From the NCBI RefSeq assembly GCF_022605725.1, contig NC_065548.1, forward strand, positions 15,099,644 to 15,163,643: a stretch of 64,000 nucleotides of DNA. Reading direction: 5' to 3'. This document shows positions 59,101 through 64,000 of the stretch, piece after piece (the first letter of the stretch is position 1; the number at the start of each line of letters is the position of its first letter). A model generated the notes under the pieces. That model saw nothing but the letters and a program-made list of their open reading frames with translations, was not told the origin of the DNA and did not search any database. Origin of the DNA: Anthonomus grandis grandis (Eukaryota > Arthropoda > Insecta > Coleoptera > Curculionidae). A program made the position numbers and the translations under genes.

Positions 59101-61774
59101 AAATGACTTCAAAGTCAAACTGCTGTAACCGCAATATTTATCTGGCAAGTCTTCCTGTTGGCTTTTTCAGACTATGATGATCTGTTATCACTTTAAAGGA
59201 GTAAACCTCTAGTAAAGTAAGGTCACAATTTTTGAAAAGCATAAATTATGCCCAACAGTTGTCTCTTGGTGGTGGAAAAATTTCTCTCTGCTTTAGAAAG
59301 AGATCGAGATATGTAACAGATAACATGTTCGCCATTGTCAGGCTCCTGAGATAATACGGAAATGTGGTCACAAAAATTTGTTGCTGTATGAAGCGGTGAT
59401 TGAGTAAAATGAGTTGAAGTAGGCCGACATGAACAAGAGCAACCTAGATTAACAGATACAATCAAAAGAATCACATTGGGTGAAAAATCTCTCTCTCTGA
59501 AATGATGATCCAGAAGGGAGTTTTCTCTCCAGGAAATGCTTCAACCACAATTGGCACCAGCAAGATTTCCTCAACGCTCATTGTCAACGTTCGCTTAGCC
59601 ATTTCTAATATATCAATAAAGGAATTTAGTGGAAAGGGCAAATTGATTACCTCTTCTCAAAAATCAGGATGAAATTCAAATAACCTCTTTAAACGACCTT
59701 GTGTATGTAGCGTCTTAGACCGAAACCTCTTTGTTAATACTTAATTTTATTTATTTATTTATTCATTGCGAGATTTACGAGAAACCCCATTTTTACAAAA
59801 AAAAAAAGAGAATAATCCTAATAAACCAAACCCCAAGTACAACAAGAAGTAAATAGTCCTGAAAGCAACACGATGAGATAATATGTCTTAATGTATTCAG
59901 TTGACTCACATTAAACAATATGCCTAATAGCCCTAGATAAAAATCTTCTCAAGATAGACATTAACATATTAAAAACATCTATTTTTTTACTAATAGAATT
60001 TAACAATCTAAGAGATCTATCTACGGGAGAGTGCTTTCCATAATTTGTCAAGTGATGTTGTATGAAAAATAGATTTGAGTGACGCAGTGATCGATTTGGA
60101 AGGTTTAAGCGAATTTGAGACAATAGTTGAGGACAATCCGATTTTCCATTAATTAATTTGAAAATAAAACCATTTGTTGCAAATAATAGTAAGGTGGCCA
60201 TACAACCGCAGCATATTCCAACCCAGACCTGACCAGTGACGTAAATAGGCTTTTATGACAGATAAAGAGAAATCACCCAATTCCTTATCACTAGACAATA
60301 ATCTTCATATCTTCAAGAGAAATTTCTGAAACATGCTCATTAAAAGATAATCTTTCATCAAAATAAACACCATGATCCCTTCACTAGGGATTCACTAAGC
60401 CTTGATATGGCACTTTCGAATAAACTATATTTTCCTGTATAAATATCAATTTCATTATTAGGGTTCAACTCTATTGTATCAAACATTGGCAACTATTAAG
60501 TTTTTCCAATTTCAAATATAAGGTTAGACGTTGACGCTTTTCCACCATTTTACCAGTAGTGATAGCACCCTAAGACAACAGTTCAACATACTCGAGTTTG
60601 ACCAGTTGTAATTTATTTATAACCATTTTTAAATACCTCGCGAATATCATGATGTCCGTTGGTTTTTGCCAGAGTCATGAAACGTACTTACACAAAGACA
60701 TCATGAACCGAAAAAAACTTTATGGAAGATTTATAGAAGTTCCTTGTATGTATTGTGTAGTGTGATGTATCCTGACCAACTAAACCGCTAAGAAGGTACG
60801 GTCTACACCATGCAACCTGAGACTTAGTCTAATAATGCGTATCTTGCTCATATTGTTTGTTTTCTCATGACTCAAAAGTCGCAAGTAATATTCTTCGCTC
60901 TCCAGTAGTAAATATCGTCAGAAAATTAAGCGAAGGCAAGAGATGGATAAGCGGTATGATAAAAGACCAAAAACCTTCATAAAAATTATAGCCAAATAAC
61001 TTGAGAAAAAGTAACATAAAAAAATAAGTCGTCTTTGCAGACTCTTAACTTGAGTCGCTAACAACACAACTTTTTTTTTTTAATTTAATCGTTGCTTTAA
61101 CCCTCACCGTATAGGATAATTCTAATAGAGAGTACTTTAAAAGTGACTACCCTGTTTTCTAAAATACATAAAACTTCCAATTATGCAAAACAATAATTAC
61201 TTCAATATTTCTTTTTTAGATACTCATATATAAGTAGTCTAACCTTAAGTGCACGAAATGCAACTCTCATCGACTTTAAATCTGAACATATCGCCGAACA
61301 AATGACCTTATTAGATGCGGAATTGTTTATGAAAATTGAAATACCCGAGGTTCTTATCTGGGCCCAAGAACAGAGCGAGGAAAGAAGTCCAAACTTGACC
61401 AGGTTTACCGAACATTTCAATAAAATGTCCTATTGGTGAGAACTTAGAATGATTAATTGTGAATCCTAGTTTTACATCATATTTCGATTTTTTAGGACAA
61501 GAACTAAAATTCTAACGGCAGAAACGAAAGAACTAAGAGAAAAGTATTTCGTTAAATTTATCAAAATCATGAAACATCTTAGGAAAATTAATAATTTTAA
61601 CTCGTATTTGGCTTTGCTGAGTGCACTGGATTCCGCGCCTATAGAAAGATTAGAGTGGCAGAAACACGTGCAGGAAGGATTGAAGGAGTATTGTGCACTG
61701 ATTGATAGCAGTGGGAGCTTTAGGGCTTATAGGAATGCTCTGGCTGAAGCTCAACCCCCTTGCATACCATATAT
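26721..61774 (+). CDS. C3G: C3G / RAPGEF1 orthologue, Rap guanine-nucleotide exchange factor (17 exons found, both ends missing)
   Basis: Seventeen exons joined at GT..AG sites give about 1060 codons without a stop, and every exon length agrees with the phases of its neighbours. Order in the joined product: basic start with ARRARSFKDDFLGK (~32-45); helical region with WKKETAVALKHFR (~91-103); four proline motifs (PPPKPPLPPQ ~267-276, PPPLPPKKK ~289-297 and ~575-583, PPALPPKQK ~675-683), the last three fitting the Crk SH3 ligand PxLPxK; HIMAYMEMFGN (~584-594); RasGEF N domain (~739-896) with PELRGGTLDALI and FQTTYRTFISPLDLITKL; then RasGEF catalytic domain from ~900, cut off after PPCIPY. The family loads GTP onto Rap1 at the membrane downstream of Crk and receptor tyrosine kinases; that role is inferred from homology. 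The first recognised exon begins inside a codon, so at least one upstream coding exon exists. The catalytic domain lacks roughly its last 60-80 residues, expected beyond 64000. Confidence 0.93.
26868..27830 (-). pseudogene. mariner-type remnant in C3G intron
   Basis: Begins with a transposon-end motif (ATACAGGGTATTCCATAACT at 26870). The - strand carries NINAREKLWEKIQNVAE (~27690) and SFNKRIARCIEVNGGHFDHL (27446-27620), the C-terminal end of the same transposase type as at 37511. No matching right end was found. Confidence 0.65.
28033..28213 (+). CDS. C3G: C3G exon b
   Basis: Acceptor AATTTATAG, donor TTCG|GTAGGT. Continues the glycine codon from exon a and reads GKISQIRSPVSSG through ELEGWKKETAVALKHF with no stop; ends two bases into an arginine codon. 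A degenerate mariner-type piece lies in the intron before it. Confidence 0.9.
28270..28431 (+). CDS. C3G: C3G exon c
   Basis: Acceptor CGTTTTTAG, donor GCAAG|GTAATA, after a 56-base intron. Encodes RDVVAKNKLEMLPGNGTIIL and an amphipathic stretch ending VYQAVA; phase 2 at both ends. It matches the conserved helical N-terminal region of C3G proteins. Confidence 0.92.
28486..28588 (+). CDS. C3G: C3G exon d
   Basis: Acceptor GATTTTTAG, donor GTCAAG|GTACAA; ends in phase 0. Reads RLIKLCDDALLDDQSSELKN and then VQQVDDAVK, part of the same predicted helical region. The introns on either side are only 54 bases each. Confidence 0.92.
28643..28766 (+). CDS. C3G: C3G exon e
   Basis: Acceptor ATATATTTTAG, donor TGCCAG|GTAAAT. 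Reads SLIELAQEKIERQQLTSYK and then a Ser/Thr-rich linker. Phase 0 in, phase 1 out. Confidence 0.9.
28832..28958 (+). CDS. C3G: C3G exon f, first proline motif
   Basis: Acceptor TTATATCGCAG, donor CCACA|GTAAGT. Starts DIPLTPREREIL and ends in PPPKPPLPPQ. This proline block lacks the lysine of the Crk SH3 consensus, so it is the weakest of the four candidate sites. The next exon is about 4.5 kb away. Confidence 0.9.
29225..29778 (+). pseudogene. non-LTR reverse transcriptase C-terminal fragment
   Basis: The + strand reads LITVPPCSKILGLLIDKSLK, FKNHIANVYKKVSSGYYALQ and, after a frameshift, SYFNCVFSFYSGKRLFSFKK and YLLRIPTPNSELIRGSIVYR. Same domain and same family type as the better copy at 62155-63900 (SVKFLGLTVDKSLKWDMHI). 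Lies about 270 bases downstream of C3G exon f. Confidence 0.75.
29838..30420 (+). repeat. two divergent copies of a ~330-base satellite-like unit
   Basis: CTTTGCGGATGGTCTCGTTGG occurs at 29850 and 30182, followed in each copy by GAAGGACG, later CTCCAAAGTTTAGG or TTCCAAAAGTTAGG, and then GATGACACC or GACGACTTG. The order is conserved with a period of about 332 bases. Confidence 0.7.
30430..31640. other. no gene recognised
   Basis: AT-rich intron sequence; nothing identifiable beyond a possible RT-like scrap near 31200-31300 (TTTATTGCCTTAGTAAAATT) that is too decayed to call. Confidence 0.4.
31664..31846 (-). mobile_element. tRNA-derived SINE with perfect 12-base target-site duplication
   Basis: On the - strand it starts GCCGGCCCCGGCAGCGCGGTGG at 31846 (A-box-like), contains CTGGGTTCGAGTCCCAG (a perfect T-arm, including box B GGTTCGAGTCC) and ends in a poly-A run at 31664. 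TCCTAATAAATT lies on both sides (31652-31663 and 31847-31858). It is a retroposed tRNA-like gene copied by LINE machinery. Open frames on both strands here (31641-31982 +, 31709-31969 -) are chance readings. Confidence 0.88.
32110..32174 (+). repeat. (TAA)n microsatellite
   Basis: About 21 uninterrupted ATA/TAA units. The long isoleucine run of the open frame over it is an artefact. Confidence 0.98.
32222..32366 (-). mobile_element. short hairpin element, copy 1 (145 bases), 12-base target-site duplication
   Basis: Read on the - strand it starts GTTTTTGAAGGTGGTAGACA and ends GACAAGATGTTTTC, exactly as copy 2 at 48179-48313. 32220-32269 and 32289-32338 are perfect 50-base inverted repeats around a 19-base loop. 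TAAAATATGTGT lies directly on each side (32210-32221, 32367-32378). No open frame, no poly-A tail. Family unknown to me. Confidence 0.85.
32770..33150. mobile_element. MITE-like element with ~95-base inverted ends
   Basis: GTCAAAGACTAAAGAAAACAA, AACGTTTCGAATTATATTTA and GGGCTCGAAATTATAGTTTT at 32773-32870 recur inverted at 33045-33140. About 170 bases of unrelated, non-coding sequence lie between. Confidence 0.75.
33437..33580 (+). CDS. C3G: C3G exon g, Crk SH3-binding motif
   Basis: Acceptor GGTTTAG, donor AGAAAG|GTTCGT. Reads HMRNRSDSSSCVT then PPPLPPKKK, a canonical class II Crk-SH3 ligand (PxLPxK), followed by a polar stretch. Phase 2 at both ends. Confidence 0.92.
33639..33995 (+). CDS. 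C3G: C3G exon h, serine/acidic middle region
   Basis: Acceptor TACCTCTAG, donor CTGTAAG|GTAAGA; at 357 bases the longest exon found. Encodes a Ser-rich, partly acidic segment (SKEEEEIRALMDGEDNF) ending in SKRSSQQSSVR. Low-complexity composition suggests a disordered linker. Phase 2 at both ends. Confidence 0.9.
34150..34185. repeat. palindromic (AAT)n(ATT)n microsatellite
   Basis: AATAATAATAATAAT is followed at once by TATTATTATTAT, so the tract is self-complementary. Confidence 0.9.
34430..34690 (-). pseudogene. non-LTR reverse transcriptase fragment
   Basis: The - strand reads SCKAFNNADHGLLGE (degenerate KAFDxVDHxLL, RT domain 3), then ATSGVP-WSNLEPNLFALFI (degenerate GVPQGSxLxPxLF). It lies in the intron between C3G exons h and i. 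Confidence 0.6.
34800..35062 (+). CDS. C3G: C3G exon i
   Basis: Acceptor TTTATTTTTAG, donor TCTATGG|GTAAGA. Encodes a Ser/Thr-rich linker with EDLPPAIPEKTKRK and a tyrosine in SPYDNVPELDH. Phase 1 out, matching exon j after a 3.4-kb intron that holds two transposons. Confidence 0.9.
35139..36636 (+). mobile_element. DNA transposon derivative with 25-base inverted ends and TATA duplication
   Basis: GGTAGAAAAGTTTATAAAGA followed by ACCGG at 35139-35163 recurs inverted at 36612-36636 with one mismatch. TATA borders each end (35135-35138, 36637-36640). The first 250 bases are GC-richer and look like a promoter/5' untranslated part; then comes a short two-part coding region (35694-36111). Confidence 0.85.
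35694..36111 (+). pseudogene. miniature transposase derivative: N-terminal HTH joined to acidic C-terminal tail
   Basis: ATG at 35694: MLPKKVGKQGQIIHSQGREI, then ISNVAAFMKKEADQGITIPL and a clean donor AATTTTAG|GTAAGT at 35824. The second part, from about 35925, reads QRTLAATRVSQSTYRRVVQE (helix-turn-helix) and ends in an acidic EIEWSSSDESDLGCNTLSDS at 36111. The base pair before the second part is AA where AG would be needed, so the acceptor seems lost. The catalytic domain is absent. The HTH and acidic tail resemble the architecture of the transposase at 46870-47740, with which I infer kinship. Confidence 0.6.
36670..37500. other. no gene recognised
   Basis: AT-rich intron sequence between two transposons. 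Confidence 0.4.
37511..38200 (-). pseudogene. mariner-type transposase, two open pieces
   Basis: 38159-37824 reads ICFSDKCNFFLNENASKENC (first catalytic Asp region), CRYWSDASPPIFRGHRLYPQ, KVNVWVYILGNGVIGTTLFI. 37744-37511 reads LTLLEFFLWGHFKSIVSKTQ, the region after the third catalytic residue. The segment with the second Asp is deleted. Same family type as the copies at 1200 and 27446. A decayed end (ATGAACACCCGATATG) may lie at 38370. Confidence 0.82.
38483..38644 (+). CDS. C3G: C3G exon j, Crk SH3-binding motif
   Basis: Acceptor TGAATTTTAG, donor CACA|GTAAGT. A His/Gln/Ser-rich stretch is followed by PPPLPPKKK, identical in its nine residues to the exon g motif. Phase 1 in and out. The next intron, about 7.4 kb, is one of the longest in the gene. 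Confidence 0.92.
39110..40206. mobile_element. non-autonomous DNA transposon, 26-base inverted ends, 7-base duplication
   Basis: CAGAGACAACCAAAGAGACG (one mismatch further in, then GCAACT) begins at 39110 and recurs inverted at 40181-40206. GTAAATG lies directly outside each end (39103-39109, 40207-40213). The CAGAG start and 7-8-base duplication recall hAT elements. No transposase; an internal hairpin (AATTAAAATCAGCCGT ... inverted, 39975-40050) is present. The frame 40182-40439 is not a gene. Confidence 0.78.
40600..42740 (+). repeat. degenerate tandem repeat, unit ~480 bases, interrupted by a Tc1 relic
   Basis: Recurring words in the same order: GTGTAAATATAGAATGG (40874, 42131), AGGAATCATATA (41927, 42322), ATTTGTCATCAAATTGTTTG with GCGAACATT (42037, 42518, partial 42700), and GACCACC/GGCCATCCTGT (40660, 41850, 42240). 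At least three units can be traced. Confidence 0.6.
40908..41791 (-). mobile_element. Tc1-type relic inside the tandem repeat
   Basis: TGGCCAAAAAAATAAGACTA at 40912 and the inverted GGCCAAAAAAATAAGAGTA ending near 41785 form the ends. The - strand in between reads LNRPSQSPDLNMIENL-REL (~41370-41300; third catalytic region, Glu present) and then FKFQRLCYYI near 41150, the Tc1 C-terminus. Multiple stops. Repeat sequence resumes on both sides, which shows insertion into it. Confidence 0.7.
42750..46000. other. no gene recognised in 3.2 kb of C3G intron
   Basis: AT-rich. The hydrophobic frame at 44353-44628 is best explained by T-rich composition. A repeat-like word, CAGTCAGTGGCTTACAGTGGTG, at 44022 has no partner in the window. 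Confidence 0.4.
46058..46262 (+). CDS. C3G: C3G exon k
   Basis: Acceptor CTATTATTTTAG, donor TGATAG|GTAAGT. Reads HIMAYMEMFGN across the junction, then a Met/His/Ser-rich segment ending LSLPPHSNLD. The HI-AYM element occurs at the same place, after a proline motif, in C3G relatives (from memory of the family). Confidence 0.92.
46870..47740 (-). pseudogene. DDE_3-type transposase, frameshifted with internal deletion
   Basis: 47740-47258 reads ANMTGISKATIYRLLSDRKS (helix-turn-helix), VKKTAGRKPIAVDETAKQII, EMGRKKLWKILHELHFSWQK (winged-helix-type linker) and RRKYLEETF. One base out of frame it continues IYYLDETWLNEGQP, the first catalytic Asp, then a stop. After a deletion removing the second Asp, 47202-46870 reads ITVLRLLPYHCEVNPIELIW (catalytic Glu), AQVKGFVARNNKTFKLKDVR and an acidic tail SDSDESDESNEMCDL. 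I found no terminal repeats. The family is common in insects and often predicted as a host gene. Confidence 0.82.
48179..48313 (+). mobile_element. short hairpin element, copy 2 (135 bases), 12-base target-site duplication
   Basis: Starts GTTTTTGAAGGTGGTAGACA and ends GACAAGATGTTTTC; CCCAAATTATTA is repeated directly outside both ends (48167-48178, 48314-48325). 48209-48246 pairs with 48276-48313. The loop region differs from copy 1 and holds a second small hairpin (TTATTTATTTAA ... TTAAATAAATAA). It sits 46 bases before C3G exon l. Confidence 0.85.
48360..48615 (+). CDS. C3G: C3G exon l, Crk SH3-binding motif
   Basis: Acceptor TCTATTTTTTAG, donor CTGAG|GTACGT, phase 0 out. Contains PPALPPKQK, the fourth proline site, then SPPPTPSPNIYLQEPKS. 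A short hairpin element inserted 46 bases upstream of this exon (48179-48313) and lies close to its branch-point region. Confidence 0.92.
48781..49180 (-). pseudogene. decayed transposon pieces
   Basis: A mariner-type end, ATACAGGGTGTTTTATTTTA, lies at 48780. Downstream the - strand reads STILLDKDGRRLIGIGEKLT followed by RW (~49120-49050), which resembles the linker between endonuclease and RT in endonuclease-type LINEs. Both are weak. Confidence 0.35.
51210..51800. other. intron of the Ginger gene; GC-richer block of unknown origin
   Basis: 51340-51540 is rich in CG dinucleotides and carries an open + frame (51341-51544) without recognisable domains. It may be a promoter or a piece of another element inserted in the intron. 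ACCGGTACCGGTA at 51249 is locally repetitive. Confidence 0.35.
51815..52194. mobile_element. foldback MITE (~380 bases) in the Ginger intron
   Basis: 51815-51985 matches 52015-52194 inverted: TTGGCTAGACAAGCCGTTAA and AAACAGCTACATATT are identical in both arms; ends read TTTACTAAATT. The two arms make up almost the whole element. The left arm has an extra GGACGCACCATAGCGTGCCG block. Confidence 0.82.
53478..53640 (+). CDS. C3G: C3G exon m, start of RasGEF N domain
   Basis: Acceptor ATTTTTTTAAG, donor ATGGAG|GTAAAC. Reads SPIEEDLMEKINVDDYLVLK and GPELRGGTLDALIIQATKA, the typical opening of the RasGEF N-terminal (REM) domain. Phase 0 in, phase 1 out. The intron before it holds a LINE with a Ginger transposon inside. 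Confidence 0.95.
53720..54830. other. no gene recognised
   Basis: C3G intron after exon m. AT-rich; AAAAGTCTCGTATAAAATTC at 53988 recalls a transposon end, but no partner was found. The small frame at 54611-54796 has no features. Confidence 0.4.
54832..55828 (-). mobile_element. pogo/Tigger-type transposon, internally deleted
   Basis: The right end, inverted, reads CAGTCAAGTCCGCTTAGAAC followed by GAAC, matching CAGTAATGTTCGGATGTAAC followed by GAAC at 54832. Both are bordered by TA. It resembles the CAGTNAAGTCCG ends of Tigger elements. Only the 3' end of the transposase gene remains. Confidence 0.75.
55270..55640 (-). pseudogene. Tigger/jerky-type transposase, C-terminal end
   Basis: The - strand reads KMLNAMNTNKNYSIDLLDPI, NIVHMA (region after the DDE domain), then SELDDDMPLNQWLKNDMVTR and EILTDDKIVE, ending in the acidic SNMVLSDEEEEGLDEDDFN. 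Three stops. Different from the PHD-bearing pogo gene at 7966. Confidence 0.72.
55830..56700. other. no gene recognised
   Basis: AT-rich intron up to C3G exon n. The frame at 56596 is the exon extended into its intron. Confidence 0.5.
56714..56882 (+). CDS. C3G: C3G exon n, RasGEF N domain core
   Basis: Acceptor CTTTTTAG, donor TTGAC|GTAAGT. Reads AYQEAFQTTYRTFISPLDLI, the most conserved part of the REM domain, followed by FSLIVRVVSDL. Phase 1 in, phase 2 out. Confidence 0.97.
56939..57079 (+). CDS. C3G: C3G exon o, end of RasGEF N domain
   Basis: Acceptor ATTTTTACAG, donor CAATAAG|GTAATA, after a 56-base intron. Reads SLDLDVTLTIKLMNFVQHLI then GELVLAKSLRVKLLER. Phase 2 at both ends. A 300-base tandem repeat fills much of the following 4.1-kb intron. 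Confidence 0.95.
57130..58690 (+). repeat. satellite-like tandem array, five divergent ~300-base units in C3G intron
   Basis: TTCTGGGAAAACTATTTACT followed by TTAAAATTATTTT recurs at about 57296, 57600, 57897 and 58220, with a partial copy at 58488. Each unit then has TGGGAAAGTTG, GGGAAAAAATCGA and CCTGGA-AAGTTT in the same order. Spacings are about 305, 297 and 323 bases. Open frames here are chance readings. Confidence 0.8.
58129..58169. repeat. 14-base perfect inverted repeat inside the tandem array
   Basis: CTGGATAAACTATC and GATAGTTTATCCAG around a 13-base loop. Only one of the repeat units carries it. Confidence 0.85.
59050..59480 (-). pseudogene. gypsy-type LTR retrotransposon fragment, RNase H region
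   Basis: The - strand reads ISVLSQEPDNGEHVICYISR, SLSKAERNFSTTKRQLLGII, then ITDHHSLKKPTGRLAR and LQQFDFEVIYKKGNVN. This is the RNase H domain that follows the reverse transcriptase in gypsy elements (the -TDHHSL- and GRLAR motifs). One stop and a short deletion between HHSLK and PTGRLAR. No LTRs or other coding parts were found. Confidence 0.8.
59740..60490 (-). pseudogene. 3' end of a non-LTR retrotransposon
   Basis: The - strand reads DERLSFNEHVSEISLEDMKI (~60350), SGLEYAAVVWPPYY (~60215), then LINGKSDCPQLLSQIRLNLP, SLRHSNLFFIQHHLTNYGKH and SPVDRSLRLLNSIS (60140-59990), the conserved C-terminus of insect jockey-like RTs. It ends in an AAATAAATAAATAAAAT tail at 59745. 5'-truncated. Confidence 0.8.
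60495..61200. other. no gene recognised
   Basis: Intron up to C3G exon p; no motif or frame stands out. Confidence 0.45.
61220..61435 (+). CDS. C3G: C3G exon p, start of catalytic RasGEF domain
   Basis: Acceptor TCTTTTTTAG, donor CTATTG|GTGAGA. Reads FKSEHIAEQMTLLDAELFMK, the classic opening of the Cdc25-homology domain, then LTRFTEHFNKMSYW. Phase 2 at both ends. Confidence 0.97.
61496..61774 (+). CDS. C3G: C3G exon q, catalytic RasGEF domain (last exon in window)
   Basis: Acceptor CGATTTTTTAG, donor CATATAT|GTAAGT. Reads FIKIMKHLRKINNFNSYLAL then LSALDSAPIERL and ends AEAQPPCIPY, just before the point where the family continues with a conserved GL-LQDLTF segment. No matching exon is present before 64000, so the catalytic domain is incomplete here. 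Confidence 0.97.
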
Positions 61775-61948
61775 GTAAGTATAACTTTTTTTATTTCAAA
61801 CAAGCTTACAATAATTCATAGAATTTTTTTGTGCACATATTCGTATGTTGTATGTTATGCCACAATAATGGTATGTTAGCCAGTAACAACAATTAATAAC
61901 AATATAAATATCAAGCGTAATGTAATTTTCATTAAGATTTTTTAATCA

Positions 61949-62145
61949 TTGCTTTTATGTGATCTAAGCAAAGCATTTAATTGCGTCTCCTACTGGTGTT
62001 TGCCGCAGAAGATGAAATATTATAATTTCAGTAAAGAAAGTACTGGACTGCTGGGGTCATATCTTGATGAACTTTACCAATTAGTGAAAGTAGGTATCGT
62101 CTGCACCCTCACCACTAGAAGTTGGGGTTGCGCAAGGATCTTGTA
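61949..62145 (+). pseudogene. non-LTR reverse transcriptase fragment
   Basis: Reads LLCDLSKAFNCVSYWCLPQK, MKYYNFSKESTGLLGSYLDE and LYQLVKVGIV, RT domain 3 with the Asp of DLSKAF kept. It stops abruptly at about 62145, where a different LINE begins, so the second one probably inserted here. Confidence 0.75.
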
Positions 62146-62154
62146 AAATTCTCG

Positions 62155-63900
62155 GACAGCGCTTTCTTTCATGACTATGTAAGACTATATAAAAAAGTTT
62201 ATCAAAGGACTCTAAAAGCGGCAAAAGACATTTACTATAACAGGAGACTGGCAAAGTCTGGTAATGTCGCTAAAGAATCATAGTCGATTGTTAATAATCT
62301 GAGAAATAAACCCTCTAAGTCCAATACTATCTCTACCTCTCCTGAGAACCTCAACAATTATTTTGTAAATGTAGCGAAGAATCTAATGAGTACCATAGCT
62401 CCTACCCACGATCCACTTTCTTATCTTTCTAGTGCAGGTGAGAATTTACACAGTTTTTTCCTTACGCCAATAGTATTACCTGAGCTTCGCAGTACGATTA
62501 GGGAAATCAAACATAGGGCCTCTTCTGGAACCGATGGACTCGCGTTGAACATGTTTCTAAACCTGCCAGAGTGTACATTAAACCATCTTACAAATTTAAT
62601 CAACCTGTCTTTTCGAAAAGGAGTTTTTCCCAACTGCCTTAATAAGGCAATAATAATCCCTCTATATAAAGGAAGAGATAAAGATCAGTCTTCTAATTAT
62701 CGCTCAATTGCTTTTCTTCCCACACTATCAAAAATTATCACTCACTCCTCAACAATTTGGATTTTTAAAAAACAAATGCACAAATGATGCTATGTTTTCC
62801 CTTTTTAATCATGTATACTGTAGCTTAAACAACCAACATCCTACATCAAAAATCTTCTGTGATTTTTCTAAAGCTTTTGATTGCGTAAACCATGATATCT
62901 TAATAAAAAAGTTGCAACACTACGGGTTTAGAGGTATGCCCCTCGAATGGTTTAAGTCATATCTCAATAACAGGAGTCAGTTTGTGAGGATTGATACTAC
63001 GATGTCTTCTTGCAAGCCAATAGAATGTGAAGTGCCTCAAGGTTCAGTGCTTGGCCATATTTTGTTTCTCATATTTATCAATAATATCGCTAGTCTGAAT
63101 ATTAAAGGAAGAACCTGCCTATTCGCGGATGATACTAGTTTTACCTGGAGCAATCCGGATATTGCCGAACTTCATAAAATCATATCAAGTGATTTAACTT
63201 CTATCAAAGCATGGTGCGACTCTAATCTTCTATGCTTTAACATCTCCAAAACTAAAGTTTTGTCCTATAAAAATAATTTGCAATCTTTTGTACTGGATAA
63301 CGCAACCATTGACGAAGCCGACTCAGTGAAATTTTTGGGGCTTACTGTTGACAAGTCGTTAAAATGGGACATGCACATTAACCCTTTAACAAGAAAATTA
63401 AGCTCCGCTTGTTTTGCGCTAAGATCAATTTCCAAGGAGCTTAGCCTCTCAACCTCTATAACAGTGTATTTTTCCCTCTTTGAATCACACCTTCGTTACG
63501 CCCTTCCTTTTTGGAGTGTGTGTAGTGTCACTCAATTTGACAAAATATTCAGACTTCAAAAGAGAGCTTTGCGTTAGACTTAATTATAGAGCTCATTGCC
63601 AGGATTTCTTTAAAAAATTTAATATCCTAACTTTGTCGTCACTACTTATATCTGAGTCCGTTTGTCTGATTCGCAAGCACATTTCATCAAATTCAGATAG
63701 GCCATCCCATAATTATCATCTCAGAAACGCGGAGTATGATTTATATCTGCCTACTCCACATTCAAAATTGGCAAAAAACTCTATATTGTACAAAGCAAAA
63801 AAAAATGCACAATCATTTGCCATTGAACATCAAGTCCATCACATCTTTTCCTACTTTCCGTAAGGCATTAAAATCATCCCTACTGGAGAGAGCTACTCGG
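62155..63900 (+). pseudogene. non-LTR retrotransposon (jockey-like) with almost complete reverse transcriptase
   Basis: Opens YVRLYKKVYQRTLKAAKDIY, then (62386-) SYLSSAGENLHSFFLTPI, EIKHRASSGTDGLALNMFLN (RT domain 0/1) and IIPLYKGRDKDQSSNYRSIA (domain 1). A frameshift near 62750 leads into 62750-63577: FCDFSKAFDCVNHDILIKKL, VPQGSVLGHILFLIFINNIA, CLFADDTSFTW (catalytic FADD intact), VKFLGLTVDKSLKWDMHINP. A second shift near 63570 leads to the C-terminal region HNYHLRNAEYDLYLPTPHSK and a probable end FRKALKSSLLERATR at 63903. One stop at about 62281. The endonuclease part is missing: a 5'-truncated copy, relatively young. Confidence 0.88.
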
Positions 63901-63904
63901 TAAA

Positions 63905-64000
63905 CGATTTTTTTTAATACTTAATTTTAACGTCACACACACAGACTGATTTTTATTGTTTTTATATGTACTGTTTTATGTAGCTAGTAGCTATGGAGTG
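63905..64000 (+). other. 3' untranslated part of the LINE, cut by the window end
   Basis: Follows the coding end; no A-rich tail is reached before 64000, so the element's 3' terminus lies outside. Confidence 0.5.

Overview
The window is one stretch of an arthropod nuclear genome, very probably an insect; the transposon mix suggests a beetle, but that is inference. It is AT-rich, genes are split by GT..AG introns, and almost all the space between exons is decayed transposons. It carries one recognisable host gene on the + strand: the insect orthologue of C3G/RAPGEF1, the guanine-nucleotide exchange factor for Rap GTPases that works downstream of Crk adaptors. I could join 17 exons between 26721 and 61774. 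All phases agree and the result is about 1060 uninterrupted codons: an N-terminal basic and helical region, a long serine-rich middle with Crk-SH3-binding proline motifs, the RasGEF N domain and the first two thirds of the catalytic RasGEF domain. The 5' coding exon(s) and the end of the catalytic domain are not identified here; the 3' end must lie beyond position 64000.

Layout. 1-26720: no certain host exon, either 5' intron of C3G or intergenic. It holds mariner-type elements with unusually long terminal inverted repeats (0.85-2.34, 13.1-14.6, 14.8-15.7, 18.3-21.5 kb), a Tc1 element nested inside the last one (19.6-21.1 kb), an older Tc1 relic (16-17 kb), a pogo-like element whose transposase ends in a PHD-type zinc finger (7.6-10.3 kb), a Penelope-like repeat pair with a hammerhead-ribozyme-like motif (4.5 and 5.3 kb), and non-LTR retrotransposon fragments. 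26.7-29 kb: the first six recognised C3G exons, five of them tightly packed. 29-61 kb: the other exons, separated by introns of 55 bases to about 8 kb that carry a SINE, foldback elements, a DDE_3-type transposase relic, a Ginger-type transposon inside an RTE-type LINE, a pogo relic, a gypsy fragment and three satellite-like tandem repeats. 61.8-64 kb: intron filled by a nearly complete reverse transcriptase gene.

The most unusual item is a pair of very short elements (135 and 145 bases, at 48179-48313 and, in the other orientation, 32222-32366). Both have exactly the same ends, almost all of each folds into a long hairpin, and each is flanked by a perfect 12-base target-site duplication. I do not recognise this family.

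None of the transposon genes looks fully intact: each shows frameshifts, stops or deletions. C3G is the only gene for which the sequence supports a working protein.
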